A DNA stretch of 64,000 bases. It comes from DATIKM01 sp035477595 (GTDB taxonomy: Bacteria > Armatimonadota > Chthonomonadetes > Chthonomonadales > CAJBBX01). The notes beneath the pieces were generated by a model that worked only from the letters and a program-made list of their open reading frames with translations, ran no database searches and was not told the origin of the DNA. The translations under genes were made by a program, and so were the position numbers. This document shows positions 35,701 to 44,973 of this stretch, in pieces. The DNA lies in assembly GCA_035477595.1 (NCBI GenBank), contig DATIKM010000012.1, positions 11,265 through 75,264 of the forward strand. The letters run 5' to 3'. The first letter of the stretch is position 1; every line of letters starts with the position of its first letter.

Positions 35701-36753
35701 ATGTCGAAGGTCCGGATCGGCTTCGTGGGCGTGGGCGGCATGGGCCAGTGCGCCCACCTGCGCAACTACGCATCGCTGCCCGAGTGCGAGGTCGTCGCCA
35801 TCGCCGAGCTGCGCACAGGCCTCGCCGCGCGCGTGGCGCAGCGCTATGGTGTGCCCAGGGTCTACGCGTCGCACGAGGAGATGCTCGCCGCCGAGACGCT
35901 GGACGGCATCGTCGCCTCGCAGCCGTTCAGCCGGCACGGGATGCTCGTGCCCGAGCTCCTGAAGGCAGGCGTGCCGGTCCTCACCGAGAAGCCCATCGCC
36001 GCCAGCATCGAGCAGGGCGAGAAGGTGGTTGCGGCGGTCGCTGCGAGTGGCGCCTGGCATATGGTCGGATACCACAAGCGCAGCGACCCCGCCACCATGT
36101 ACGCCAAGGCCGAGATCGACCGACTGAGACAGACCGGCAGGTTGGGGCGACTGAAGTACGTGCGCGTGACGATGCCCGCCGGCGACTGGGTGGCGAACGG
36201 CTTCGTCGACCTGCTCGGGAGCGACGAGCCCTACCCCGCGCTCGTGTGGGACCCGCCCGCTGCCGACATGAGCGAGCCAGTTCGCCAGAAGTACGAGGGT
36301 TTCGTCAACTACTACATCCATCAGGTGAACCTGATGCGCCACCTGCTGGGCGAGCCCTACGAGGCCACCTACGCCGAGCCGAGCGAGACCCTCCTCGCCG
36401 TGCGGAGCGCCTCGGGAGTGCCAGGCGTCATCGAGATGACGCCCTACCAGACGACCCTCGACTGGCAGGAGCAGGCGCTTGTCGCCTTCGAGCACGGCTA
36501 CGTGAAGCTCGACCTGCCCGCGCCGATGGCCAGCAACCGGCCCGGGCGCGTTGAGATGCTGGACGACCCAGGCGAGGGAGTCACGCCGACCACCGTGGTG
36601 CCCACGCTGCCCTGGGTCCACGCCATGCGCCAGCAGGCGATGAACTTCGTTGCGGCCATCCGCGGCGAGCGCGCGCCGCTCTGTGAAGCGGCCGAGGCGC
36701 TCGAGGACCTGCGCGTTGCGCGCCAGTACATCCGCCTCCTCACCGGCGAGTAG
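35701..36753 (+). CDS. Gfo/Idh/MocA family oxidoreductase
   Basis: Encodes 350 aa. The N-terminal Rossmann fold is clear (VRIGFVGVGGMGQCAHLRNY, GIVASQPF, and VLTEKPIAASIEQG with the EKP lysine). The C-terminal domain holds FVNYYIHQVNLMRHLLGE in the usual active-site helix. The ATG has GGAGGA upstream. These enzymes use NAD(P) to interconvert sugar, inositol or sugar-acid hydroxyl and keto groups. It is followed 24 nt later by a URO-D family gene, a pairing seen in sugar-acid or methoxyl compound catabolism. Confidence 0.9.
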   Translation: MSKVRIGFVGVGGMGQCAHLRNYASLPECEVVAIAELRTGLAARVAQRYGVPRVYASHEEMLAAETLDGIVASQPFSRHGMLVPELLKAGVPVLTEKPIAASIEQGEKVVAAVAASGAWHMVGYHKRSDPATMYAKAEIDRLRQTGRLGRLKYVRVTMPAGDWVANGFVDLLGSDEPYPALVWDPPAADMSEPVRQKYEGFVNYYIHQVNLMRHLLGEPYEATYAEPSETLLAVRSASGVPGVIEMTPYQTTLDWQEQALVAFEHGYVKLDLPAPMASNRPGRVEMLDDPGEGVTPTTVVPTLPWVHAMRQQAMNFVAAIRGERAPLCEAAEALEDLRVARQYIRLLTGE

Positions 36754-36777
36754 CCGGCGGGAGGCTGGGAGGAACCG

Positions 36778-37755
36778 ATGCTCTCACGCGAGCGAGTACG
36801 AGTGGTCATCGAGCATGGCAAGCCTGACCGCGTGCCCATCTACGGGTGGGTGCGGGCCAACCTGGACGCCATCCTGGTGGAGGGATGGGGCTCTGCCGAC
36901 GCGTTCGAGGACTACTACGAGTTCGACCTGGCCCATCTGTTCGGTGGGCCAAACCCGTACCCGGAGGCGGCACTGCAGAACGCCGCGGCCGATGGACCCG
37001 TCACGCCGGAGGTTGCGCGCGATCTGCCGATGTCGGACCCGGACGACCGAGCCGCCTACGCCGACATCGTGGCCGGCATCGAGCACCACCAGCGCAGGCG
37101 CGGCAGGTTCGCTTACGTACAGACGCCCGGTATCTTCGAGTGCCTCAACGGCGTCTTCGGCATTGAGAACCACCTGCTCTACCTGGGGCTCTACCAGGAG
37201 GACCTCCGCGCGGTGTACGCGCGCCAGGCGGAGTGGAACAGGCGCTTCGCCATGAACTGCCTGGACCTCGGCGTCGACATGGTGCACGTCTCCGACGACT
37301 GGGGCGGGCAGACCGGCCTGCTGTTCTCGCCTCGCACCTGGTGGTCCATGATGGAGCCCTTCCATCGCGTGACCACCGATGCCGTGCGCGCACGGGGCGC
37401 CTTCGTGAGCCTGCACACGGACGGCAACGTGAGCCCTGTGATCGACGGTGTCGTCGGGCTCGGCTACCACGTCGTCCACCCCTGGCAGGAGTCGGCGGGC
37501 ATGGACCTCGCGGGTCAGATGGCCCTCTACGGCGGCAAGTTCGTCGTCATGGGCGGACTCGACGTCCAGACGACGATCGGGTTCGGGAAGCTCGACTTAC
37601 TGAAGGCCGAGATCGAGCGCGTGCTGCGCCTCGGGGCGAACGGCGGCCTGCTCTTCTGCACGTCGCACTTCGTCCAGGACCACTGCACCCTCGAGGAGTT
37701 GCGCTTCGCCTTCGGCCTCGTCCACGAGCTGAGCCGCAAGGTCTGCGCCGCCTAG
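36778..37755 (+). CDS. Uroporphyrinogen decarboxylase (URO-D) family protein
   Basis: Encodes 325 aa. RVRVVIEHGKPDRVPIYG at the N-terminus and the mid-region VDMVHVSDDWGGQTGLLFSP, then FVSLHTDGNVSPVIDG and VVMGGLDVQTTIGFG, match the URO-D/methyltransferase fold. Members outside heme synthesis act as corrinoid-dependent methyltransferases (MtaA/MtbA-like), and heme genes are absent here. A methyl or methoxy transfer role is possible; function is not proved. GGAGGAACC precedes the ATG. Cotranscription with the upstream oxidoreductase is likely. Confidence 0.82.
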   Translation: MLSRERVRVVIEHGKPDRVPIYGWVRANLDAILVEGWGSADAFEDYYEFDLAHLFGGPNPYPEAALQNAAADGPVTPEVARDLPMSDPDDRAAYADIVAGIEHHQRRRGRFAYVQTPGIFECLNGVFGIENHLLYLGLYQEDLRAVYARQAEWNRRFAMNCLDLGVDMVHVSDDWGGQTGLLFSPRTWWSMMEPFHRVTTDAVRARGAFVSLHTDGNVSPVIDGVVGLGYHVVHPWQESAGMDLAGQMALYGGKFVVMGGLDVQTTIGFGKLDLLKAEIERVLRLGANGGLLFCTSHFVQDHCTLEELRFAFGLVHELSRKVCAA

Positions 37756-37833
37756 CCGCGCTATCGCCACAGACTGGTCGGTAAGGGGCCGACGCTGAAG
37801 CGGTCATGGCCGCCGTCGTGCGTGAGGTGGGGA

Positions 37834-37850
37834 GACGGGCATCGCCCGTC
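37834..37850. terminator. Hairpin between convergent URO-D and asparagine-synthetase-like genes
   Basis: GACGGGC-ATC-GCCCGTC forms a perfect 7-bp stem with a 3-nt loop in the 218-nt convergent gap 37756-37973. No U-tract follows. It could serve either gene as a weak bidirectional terminator. Confidence 0.4.
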
Positions 37851-37973
37851 GCCCGCTCGTGCCTCAGGCCGCGTGTTGCCGCGCCGCTGCCACGCGCCGT
37901 CGCGGCAGCGGAGTTGCTGGCGCGTCGTGCGATGAGGACACGGATCGTGGCGCGCGAGCGCAGGGGCCGCGTC

Positions 37974-39590
37974 TTAGAGCGGCATGGCAACGGGCGAACG
38001 CCGCGCATCCCTCCACGCCTGGAGGAACCAGAGCAGCCAGAGGTCCTCCCCGGTCGAGCGCGAGCCGTGCGCGCCTTGTGCATCCTCTCCCCGCTCGACC
38101 GCCCGCACGAACTCCGGGCGGATCCAGCCGTCGGCCCGCAACCGGCGCGGGTTCAGCCGTCGGCGCACGTCGGACCGCAGCACGCCGCGGCACCACTCCG
38201 TCACCGGAGCGCCCATGCCGCGATGCTCGCGCCAGACGACCTCGTGGGGCAGCCACGGGTCTACGGCGCGCCTCAAGAGCAGCTTCTCGCAGGCGCCCCC
38301 AACGATCCACGCGCCGGGCAGGTCGAACGACCAGCGCGCCAGCGCGCGGTCGAGGAACGGGCACCGCGCCGTGAGCCCGTGCGCTTCTGCGAGCATCCGG
38401 ACGCGGGGCGCGACGCCCTGCGCGCATTGGGCCGCCAGGCTCGCGGCGCGCAACCGATGGAGCTGCGACTCGTAGCCGCTCCCGGTGAGCAGCGGGCGCA
38501 GCCACGCCGCGGCATCCCAGCCGGCAAGGCGCTCGCGAGCTGCGGCCGTCAGCATTTCGTCCAGCCGCCCTTGGAGCCCGGCGAGCTCGGCGAGGACACC
38601 CTCGTCGCGGCCACGGTCCCCGCCGACGCGCGCATCGGCCGCCGCCAGCAGTCTGCACGCCGAGGCGCCGAAGATCTGATCGCCCCCATCGCCAGTGAAC
38701 ACGTCCGTCGCTCCGAGCCGCGCAGCCGCCTCACAGAGCACCCAGAGCGGAACCGTGGCCGGGTCGCCGAACGGGGCCTCCACGGCGCGCGCTGCGGACT
38801 CCACGGCCCGCCGCACGTCCACCGCGCGGCAGGGCACGACGTGCAGCGCGAGGCCGAGACGGTCCGCGACCATCCATGCGAACGACAGCTCGGTATGGTG
38901 CGGAGGCCCGAAGTCGAGGGTAAGAAGCAGCGGCTGTGCGCCCTCCTGCGCCAGGAGGGTAGCGACGGTGCTGCTGTCGAGTCCGCCGCTCAGGAACACC
39001 GCCGGCCTGGCGTCCGGGAGCAGGCGGCGGCGCACGGCGGCTCGGAGAAGGTCGCGCAGCTCCTCGGTCGCGCGCGCCTGGTCACCCACCGGAGGTGCCT
39101 CCTCCCACTGCCAGGGGCGCTCACACGCGACGCATCCGCCGTCCAGGGTCAGGCAGCTTCCGGCAGGCACGCGCCGGACTCCGCCGTGCCCTGTGAGCGG
39201 CGCAGGTACGCAGGACGAGCACAGATAGGAGGCGACGGCCTCGGGTTCCAGGCAGGCCGGCAGGCCTGCAATGGCCGCCACGCGCGCCGTATGGGAGCCA
39301 GCCGCGATCCCCCCGTCGCTCGCGGCCCAGCAGGCGGCGTGCAGCCCGAACGGGTCGCTCTGCAGGGCGGCGCGCCCGTCCGGCATCAGTTCGCAGCGGC
39401 TGCCCGCTTCCGCATCGCCGACCCAGGCGCTGGCAAGCCCGCCGGCCGCACCAGGCGTCGCAATGCCGGCGTCGCGCCCCCAAGCGGCCGCAGTCCAGCC
39501 GTCAGCCTGGACCATGAGCGCGTCGCGCGGGACCTCGTCGCGCACGCAGGGCGAGAGAGCCCCGTAGGCCGCACACCAGCCTGGCGCCAT
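37974..39590 (-). CDS. Asparagine-synthetase-like enzyme lacking the N-terminal Cys nucleophile
   Basis: Encodes 538 aa. The C-terminal synthetase half is well formed: PP-loop FLSGGLDSS (201-207), VFTGDGGDQIFGA, and FSFDLPGAW-like late segments ending in a Trp-rich tail. The N-terminal half resembles the Ntn amidotransferase domain (SDPFGLHAACWAASDGG and VRRVPAGSCLTLDGG) but starts MAPGWCAAYG rather than Met-Cys-Gly, so Gln hydrolysis through Cys2 cannot occur. Homologues with this form build amide bonds from free ammonia or act as lasso-peptide cyclases and other ATP-dependent ligases. No lasso precursor or protease gene is adjacent. The physiological substrate is unknown. Confidence 0.8.
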   Translation of the reverse strand: MAPGWCAAYGALSPCVRDEVPRDALMVQADGWTAAAWGRDAGIATPGAAGGLASAWVGDAEAGSRCELMPDGRAALQSDPFGLHAACWAASDGGIAAGSHTARVAAIAGLPACLEPEAVASYLCSSCVPAPLTGHGGVRRVPAGSCLTLDGGCVACERPWQWEEAPPVGDQARATEELRDLLRAAVRRRLLPDARPAVFLSGGLDSSTVATLLAQEGAQPLLLTLDFGPPHHTELSFAWMVADRLGLALHVVPCRAVDVRRAVESAARAVEAPFGDPATVPLWVLCEAAARLGATDVFTGDGGDQIFGASACRLLAAADARVGGDRGRDEGVLAELAGLQGRLDEMLTAAARERLAGWDAAAWLRPLLTGSGYESQLHRLRAASLAAQCAQGVAPRVRMLAEAHGLTARCPFLDRALARWSFDLPGAWIVGGACEKLLLRRAVDPWLPHEVVWREHRGMGAPVTEWCRGVLRSDVRRRLNPRRLRADGWIRPEFVRAVERGEDAQGAHGSRSTGEDLWLLWFLQAWRDARRSPVAMPL

Positions 39591-39846
39591 GGCGTTACCC
39601 GAAGTTGCCCTTCGCCGGTCACGGGTTCACCGCGCGCGGCCGCGTCGTTGGTTGGCCGTGCGTCGCGCGCCATGGGGATCTCTCGCGCGCCGCGCCCGGC
39701 CCATCGACCGGCCCCATTCTACCGTACACCGATCCGGACCTCCGAGCGCCCCGTACGCACAGGGAAAGGGGCCCTGTGGGGCGAAATGGCGTGCCGGCTG
39801 TAGGCCGCTCGCCGCGGCGCATCCGCGACCTTTGGGAGGACGGACC

Positions 39847-41403
39847 ATGAGGCAACTAGCGCGAGCGTTCGTGCCGGCGCTCTGCGCCGCCATGCTGCTG
39901 GCGCTCATTCCCGCGCAGGCCGACATCCGCTTGCACAGCCTGTTCACCGACGGCGCCGTGCTGCAGCGGAACCAGCCCATCAGGGTGTGGGGGACGGCGC
40001 GCGAAGGCGAGCGCGTCACTGTGCGGTTCGCAGGCCAGTCCGCGTCGACCGTGGCGGTGGGCGGGCGCTGGATGGTGCAGCTCCGGCCGATGCCTGCGGG
40101 CGGCCCCTACGTTCTCACGGCGACAGGCGACAACATAGTCGACATCCACAACGTGATGCTGGGCGACGTTTGGGTCTGCAGTGGCCAGTCGAACATGCAG
40201 TGGCCCCTGAGCCAGACCGAGAACGCCGAAGCAGCGATCGCCGCGTCGTCCGACCCCGGCCTGCGCCTCTACACCGTCCCCCTGGCCGCCGCGCCGGAGC
40301 CCGTAGCGGACGTAAACCGCTCCTGGCAGGTCTGCACACCGGCGACAGTGCGCGACTTCTCGGCCGTGGCCTACTACTTTGGGCGCGAGCTGCGGCGCCA
40401 GCTCAACGTGCCGATCGGCCTGATCAACACGAGCTACGGCGGAACGCCGGCCGAGGCGTGGACGCGGCTCGCGGTGCTCGAGCGGGACCCATCGCTGCGC
40501 TACCTGGTGGAGAACCACCGCAAAGCGGTCGCGGCCTTCCCGGACACGCTGGTGGCCCACACACAGACGTTGCGCCAGCACAGCGCAGCCGTGGACGCGG
40601 CGCGGCGCGAGGGCAGGGAGCCGCCGACCCCGCCACAGCGGCCCGGCAATCCTGAGGTTAGCCCCTGGAGCCCGGGCGGGCTCTACAACGCCATGATCGC
40701 GCCGCTCCTGCCCTTCCCGATCAAGGGCGTCATCTGGTACCAGGGCGAGTCCAACGCCGGCCGCGCATGGGAGTACCGCCGCCTCTTCCCTACGATGATC
40801 CGCAACTGGCGGCAGGACTGGAGCATCGGCGACTTCCCGTTCCTCTTCGTACAGCTTGCGCCGTTCATGGCGATCACCCCTGAGCCAACGGAGAGCGCGT
40901 GGGCCGAGTTGCGCGAGGCGCAGCTCAACACGATGCTGACCGTGCCGAAGACCGGCATGGCGGTCATCACCGATCTGGGCGACGAGAAGGACATCCACCC
41001 GCGCAGGAAGGAAGGCGTCGGGAAGCGCCTCGCGTATGCGGCGCTGCGCGTGGCCTACGAGCGCGACATCGTGGGATTCGGCCCGATCTACCGGTCGATG
41101 CGCGTGCGAGGCAACCGGGCCGTGCTACGGTTCGACCACGTGGGCGGAGGCCTGGTTGCTCAGGGGGGGTCGCTGACGGGTTTCACCGTCGCGGGCGCGG
41201 ACCGCAGGTGGCACAACGCAACCGCCGAGATCGAGGGCAACACGGTAGTGGTCACCAGTCCGAGAGTGCCCAGGCCCGTCGCTGTCCGCTTCGGGTGGGC
41301 CAACTTCCCGGTGGTTAACCTCTACAACCGGGCCGGCCTGCCCGCGACCCCGTTCCGTACCGACGACTGGCCGCTCACCACGCAACCCAGGGCGGCGCGT
41401 TGA
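39847..41403 (+). CDS. Secreted sialate O-acetylesterase (SASA-family SGNH hydrolase)
   Basis: Encodes 518 aa with a signal peptide at 1-25 (LCAAMLLALIPAQA). An N-terminal beta region is followed by the SGNH nucleophile S115 in VCSGQSNMQWPLSQ, then IGLINTSYGGTPAEAW and IKGVIWYQGESNAGRAW, and a late DIHPRRKEGVGKRLA with the catalytic His. The family removes O-acetyl groups from sialic acid or hemicellulose. GGGAGGA lies before ATG 39847. It probably works with the nearby deacetylase and glycosidase genes on acylated polysaccharide. Confidence 0.9.
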   Translation: MRQLARAFVPALCAAMLLALIPAQADIRLHSLFTDGAVLQRNQPIRVWGTAREGERVTVRFAGQSASTVAVGGRWMVQLRPMPAGGPYVLTATGDNIVDIHNVMLGDVWVCSGQSNMQWPLSQTENAEAAIAASSDPGLRLYTVPLAAAPEPVADVNRSWQVCTPATVRDFSAVAYYFGRELRRQLNVPIGLINTSYGGTPAEAWTRLAVLERDPSLRYLVENHRKAVAAFPDTLVAHTQTLRQHSAAVDAARREGREPPTPPQRPGNPEVSPWSPGGLYNAMIAPLLPFPIKGVIWYQGESNAGRAWEYRRLFPTMIRNWRQDWSIGDFPFLFVQLAPFMAITPEPTESAWAELREAQLNTMLTVPKTGMAVITDLGDEKDIHPRRKEGVGKRLAYAALRVAYERDIVGFGPIYRSMRVRGNRAVLRFDHVGGGLVAQGGSLTGFTVAGADRRWHNATAEIEGNTVVVTSPRVPRPVAVRFGWANFPVVNLYNRAGLPATPFRTDDWPLTTQPRAAR

Positions 41404-41483
41404 TCGGGGCGGCAGCGGGCCCCGGCCTGTGCATCTCACCCGCATGTCGCGGAGGCGGGGCCGTACGCAGGAGGAGAGAGAGC

Positions 41484-44400
41484 GTGACCGTCTGGATGCG
41501 AGCCGCCACCCTGGTGGCAGTGCCGGTAATGGTCGGGTGCTGCGACGGAGTCGCCCTGGCGCGGCCGCACCCCATCACGGTCCGCTGGGAGGACGCGACG
41601 CAGCGCGACGTCTTCTGGGTGGAGGGCGCCCACTACCGGTGCCGGGTGGCTACGCAACCGGCCCGCATCCTCTCCGTCGAGGTGGACGGTCGCCCTGTGC
41701 CCGCGCTTGCGGGGGCCAGCCTCGTGTTCGTCGACGCAACCGGTGGCCGCTGGCGGCCTGCGCCTCCGGATGTGACGCCGGAGTGGCTCACGTATCAGTT
41801 CCAGAGCTACCAGCCGGCGAGGGATAGCCGCGCCCGGATGAACGTGTGGACCGCGGGCCCGTACTACTGGGATGCCCACCTGATGGACATCCCGCTGATG
41901 CGCGAGGAGGACGTCGCGGCCGCCCGCCGCGTCGCGAGTGCGCCGCCTGCCGTGACGTGGTCGTTCCGCGGATCGGCGGCCGGCTGGGAGGCGCTTCAGA
42001 GCGCGCGGCTGGAGCCCTCGCCCGAGTCGCTGAGGGTTGCGATCACAGGCGCCGACCCGTTCGTGACGTCGCCGCCAACGTCGGTGCAGGGGCCGGTGGA
42101 TGTGGTGCTGCGCGTCCGCACGCGCAACGGCGGAGGCGCCGCCCTCTACTGGCACACCACGGGCGAGCCGGGGTTTCACGGCGGCAAGGTGGCCCCCTTC
42201 GCGATCCCGAGCGACGGCGAGTGGCACGACGTCCGTGTGCGCCTGCCGGAGCGCGGGGTTCTGAGTCGCCTGCGTTTCGACCCGCCGGGCGAGACGGGCC
42301 AGGTTGAGATCGCGGAGGTCCGGCTACATCCCGTGACCGGCGGCTCGCCGGCGCCTGCCCGCGGTGAGCTGGTGTTCCACGCCCACCGCGACCACCTGCG
42401 CATCGAGGCGCGCGTGGATCCGCGCGAGGGCGCGCCCGCTATGCGCACCGTCGCGATCGAGGGGCCGGGTCTGAGCGGCGCGCGCGCGGAGAGGATCGGC
42501 ACGCGCACCGTGGTCCGCTCCGATGGCGCGGGCCTGCTCCTGCCGCAGGGCGCGTCCGTGGCGCCGGACGGCTCGCTGTACTCGCCCGCCGAGGGCGTAC
42601 GACCTGGCGCCGTGTGGGTCTTGCGCCCTCTGCCCGCCGACCAGCAGGCGCGCGGCGCGTTTGCTGCGGACCTCGAACCGCTCGCACCGGGCGCCGTGAC
42701 CGTGCGGGGCGGCCACTGGCTCGGGTTCGACTACGCCTCCGGGCTCTACCTGATGCGCACCACGGGAGAGCTCTCGGCGTTCGCGTTCGAGCCGGCGTTC
42801 AAGAACCCGACGCGCCGACTGGAGACGCCGATCGAGCTGAGGGGCGACGCGCGCCCGCGGACGCTGCTTGTGCGGTGCGAGACCGGCGTCGGGAACCTGC
42901 AGGCGGCCGTGCTGGCCACGCCCGGGGGCTTCCCGCTGCCGGTGCCGATCCAGGTCGGCAAGAACTTTGCGGGGGAACGCGAGGAGCCGGACGACTCCGG
43001 GTTCGGCCACAGCACGTTCCCCGTCGATCTGCCATCCGGCGCAACGCGCCAGCTCCTCCTGATCCACCTCACCCAGAACTGGGGCATCCACCCCCTTAAG
43101 CAGGTCTCGTCGATTCGGTTCTTTCACATCTACTGGCACCTCTCGACAGGCGGTACCGAGACCACCTGCTTCACGATGAACTGGATGCGCACCGGCGGCG
43201 GCTCGGTGTACCACATCCCGGACTTCCGCCCGTTCAGCGGGCTGATGTGGGTCGAGCAGCCGCAGCGCGGCATCGGGCAGTTCCCGGGCTTCCTGCAGTA
43301 CGGGGACGTCATGCTCCTCTATGAGCGGACCGAGTTCGAGTCCGTCAGCCCGTGCCTCACGCGCTTCACGATGCACTTCCGCACGTCGGACAACGCGGCG
43401 ACCGCGCGCGTGAGCGTGATGGAGGCGCCCCAGCGCGACGAGATGCGCACCTTCCTGCGCCTGCGCTACGACTGGACGCAGCCGGTCCAGATCCCGGGTG
43501 ATGCGCGGCTGACGTTCCGCTGGCTGAACATGAACGAGCGCTGGCCCACGCTGCTGCTGCTGTGGACGGGCCCGGACGGCGCGCTCCGGCAGGCGCCCAT
43601 CCGGACGGACGGAGCGCCGATGCTCACCGGCGAACCGCTGCCGGCGGCCTACCCCCTGGTAGGCACCCACGGACGCATCGGCCTCCCCGGCGCGAACGAC
43701 GAGGCTTACCACTCGCTGGCGCTCATCCGGTCCTTCCGGGCCCGGCTCGGAGGCAGGGAGGTGACGCGGCCCGCTGCCTCCGCCGTCTTCGCGCAGAGAG
43801 AGGGCGACTACTGGCTCACCACGGAGGAGCGCGACCTGCGGCTCCAGCCCGGCGACTACCTCGAGGCCGAGGTAATGCTCATGCCGCACGGAGAGCCGGC
43901 GCCGCCCAATCTGAAGCCGGACCGCGAGCGCCGGAGGTTCGGGGCGGCCGGACCGCGCATCCAGGCCAGCATCGGACGCGTGGAGTCGACCTTCCCGGCC
44001 ACCGTCAGGCTGGACGGAGGGATCGCGCAGGTCGTCATGGAGGGCGGCATGGACCTGATGCCGCTGGTGGTCACCGGCGCGCGCGCCGACCGCGTGCCGC
44101 TCGTGTGGCGCGACGGCGTGTGGCAGGACCACCAGGCGCACGGGGGCGATGGCTACCAGGCTGAACCGGACGGCGATGGCGGAACCCGGTGGGTGGTGCT
44201 CGTGCCCACGCGGGACGGACAGAAGCACAACCTGCTGGTGACATCGGTGGGCGCCACCGGCGGTATAGCGAGCATCCGCGACGAGAATGGGCGGCCGGTC
44301 ATCGTGGCGCAGCGGCCGGGGCGGTTCGAGCTACAGGCGCCGGTGCTCTTCGGGCCCGGCCGCAACCGCATCGTCGCCGGACGGCCCGCGGTCTCCTTCG

Positions 44401-44672
44401 ATGGCGCCGGCCGGGTGATGCGCGCCGTGCCGATCAGCGCAGAGGTGCAGAGCGGGACGGCGACCGTCGAGGTGCTCCGCTTCGGCACCGAGGGCGCCCA
44501 GGCGCGCGTCGCTGGCGGTCCGGTGCGCCTGACTTTCGCCGACCTCGCGCACGGGGCGGCCTACCGGGTCCGGGTGAACGGGCACGTCCGCACCGAGCGC
44601 GCGACCGATGGGCGCATCGTCGTCGACGTTCCGGCGAACGGCGGCAGCGTGCAGGTGACGCCCGTCCGGTGA
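41484..44672 (+). CDS. Very large unassigned secreted protein, 1062 aa
   Basis: Starts at GTG 41484, with AGGAGGAG about 7 nt upstream; ATG 41496 is an alternative. A short hydrophobic N-terminus (AATLVAVPVMVGC) suggests a lipoprotein or signal peptide. Several beta-sandwich-like regions follow: one at about 130-260 (SFRGSAAGWEALQSARLEPS, a carbohydrate-binding-module-like layout), a central Trp-rich stretch (HIYWHLSTGGTETTCF) and further beta-rich segments. No catalytic motif is recognised. Size, secretion and position after the sialate esterase suggest a glycan-binding or glycosidase role. Function is unknown. Confidence 0.6.
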   Translation: MTVWMRAATLVAVPVMVGCCDGVALARPHPITVRWEDATQRDVFWVEGAHYRCRVATQPARILSVEVDGRPVPALAGASLVFVDATGGRWRPAPPDVTPEWLTYQFQSYQPARDSRARMNVWTAGPYYWDAHLMDIPLMREEDVAAARRVASAPPAVTWSFRGSAAGWEALQSARLEPSPESLRVAITGADPFVTSPPTSVQGPVDVVLRVRTRNGGGAALYWHTTGEPGFHGGKVAPFAIPSDGEWHDVRVRLPERGVLSRLRFDPPGETGQVEIAEVRLHPVTGGSPAPARGELVFHAHRDHLRIEARVDPREGAPAMRTVAIEGPGLSGARAERIGTRTVVRSDGAGLLLPQGASVAPDGSLYSPAEGVRPGAVWVLRPLPADQQARGAFAADLEPLAPGAVTVRGGHWLGFDYASGLYLMRTTGELSAFAFEPAFKNPTRRLETPIELRGDARPRTLLVRCETGVGNLQAAVLATPGGFPLPVPIQVGKNFAGEREEPDDSGFGHSTFPVDLPSGATRQLLLIHLTQNWGIHPLKQVSSIRFFHIYWHLSTGGTETTCFTMNWMRTGGGSVYHIPDFRPFSGLMWVEQPQRGIGQFPGFLQYGDVMLLYERTEFESVSPCLTRFTMHFRTSDNAATARVSVMEAPQRDEMRTFLRLRYDWTQPVQIPGDARLTFRWLNMNERWPTLLLLWTGPDGALRQAPIRTDGAPMLTGEPLPAAYPLVGTHGRIGLPGANDEAYHSLALIRSFRARLGGREVTRPAASAVFAQREGDYWLTTEERDLRLQPGDYLEAEVMLMPHGEPAPPNLKPDRERRRFGAAGPRIQASIGRVESTFPATVRLDGGIAQVVMEGGMDLMPLVVTGARADRVPLVWRDGVWQDHQAHGGDGYQAEPDGDGGTRWVVLVPTRDGQKHNLLVTSVGATGGIASIRDENGRPVIVAQRPGRFELQAPVLFGPGRNRIVAGRPAVSFDGAGRVMRAVPISAEVQSGTATVEVLRFGTEGAQARVAGGPVRLTFADLAHGAAYRVRVNGHVRTERATDGRIVVDVPANGGSVQVTPVR

Positions 44673-44973
44673 GCCGGACGACCGCGCTTCGACGCGGAGC
44701 AGCGATCAGTCGCCGAGCTGCGTGGGTCTGGCCGGCGCGGGCGGCGGACGCCGATGGCTCAAGCCGTTCGACGAGGGCCGTTGCCGCTGCAGAAGGCGGA
44801 GGAGGCCGGCCCGCACCAGTTCGAGATCCGCGGCCAGCCCGAAGAGATGGCTTCCCCCTTGCGTCTGGGGGAGGGTTATGTACACTGTGGCTACAGGTGA
44901 ACCCGCGATGGAGCCGCCTGAGCATTTACCTCGCTGCTATTCACACGGACCGACTGATGAGCGGAGGTCGCGC
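44673..44973 (+). other. Intergenic region before the Tat-exported oxidoreductase
   Basis: About 300 nt with no convincing gene. TTGCGT (44859-44864) and TACACT (44881-44886) are 16 nt apart and form a poor promoter match. The GGAGG SD of the next gene lies at about 44962. Base composition is less G+C-rich than in neighbouring genes. Confidence 0.35.

Noticed and set aside
37806..39803. Plus-strand frame of 665 codons opposite the asparagine-synthetase-like gene
   Set aside because: Translation is Arg/Pro/Ala-rich and contains no motif, whereas the minus strand carries SGGLDSS.
37974..39846. Lasso-peptide biosynthesis cluster
   Set aside because: The ligase resembles a cyclase in lacking Cys2, but no precursor peptide or leader protease is seen on either side.
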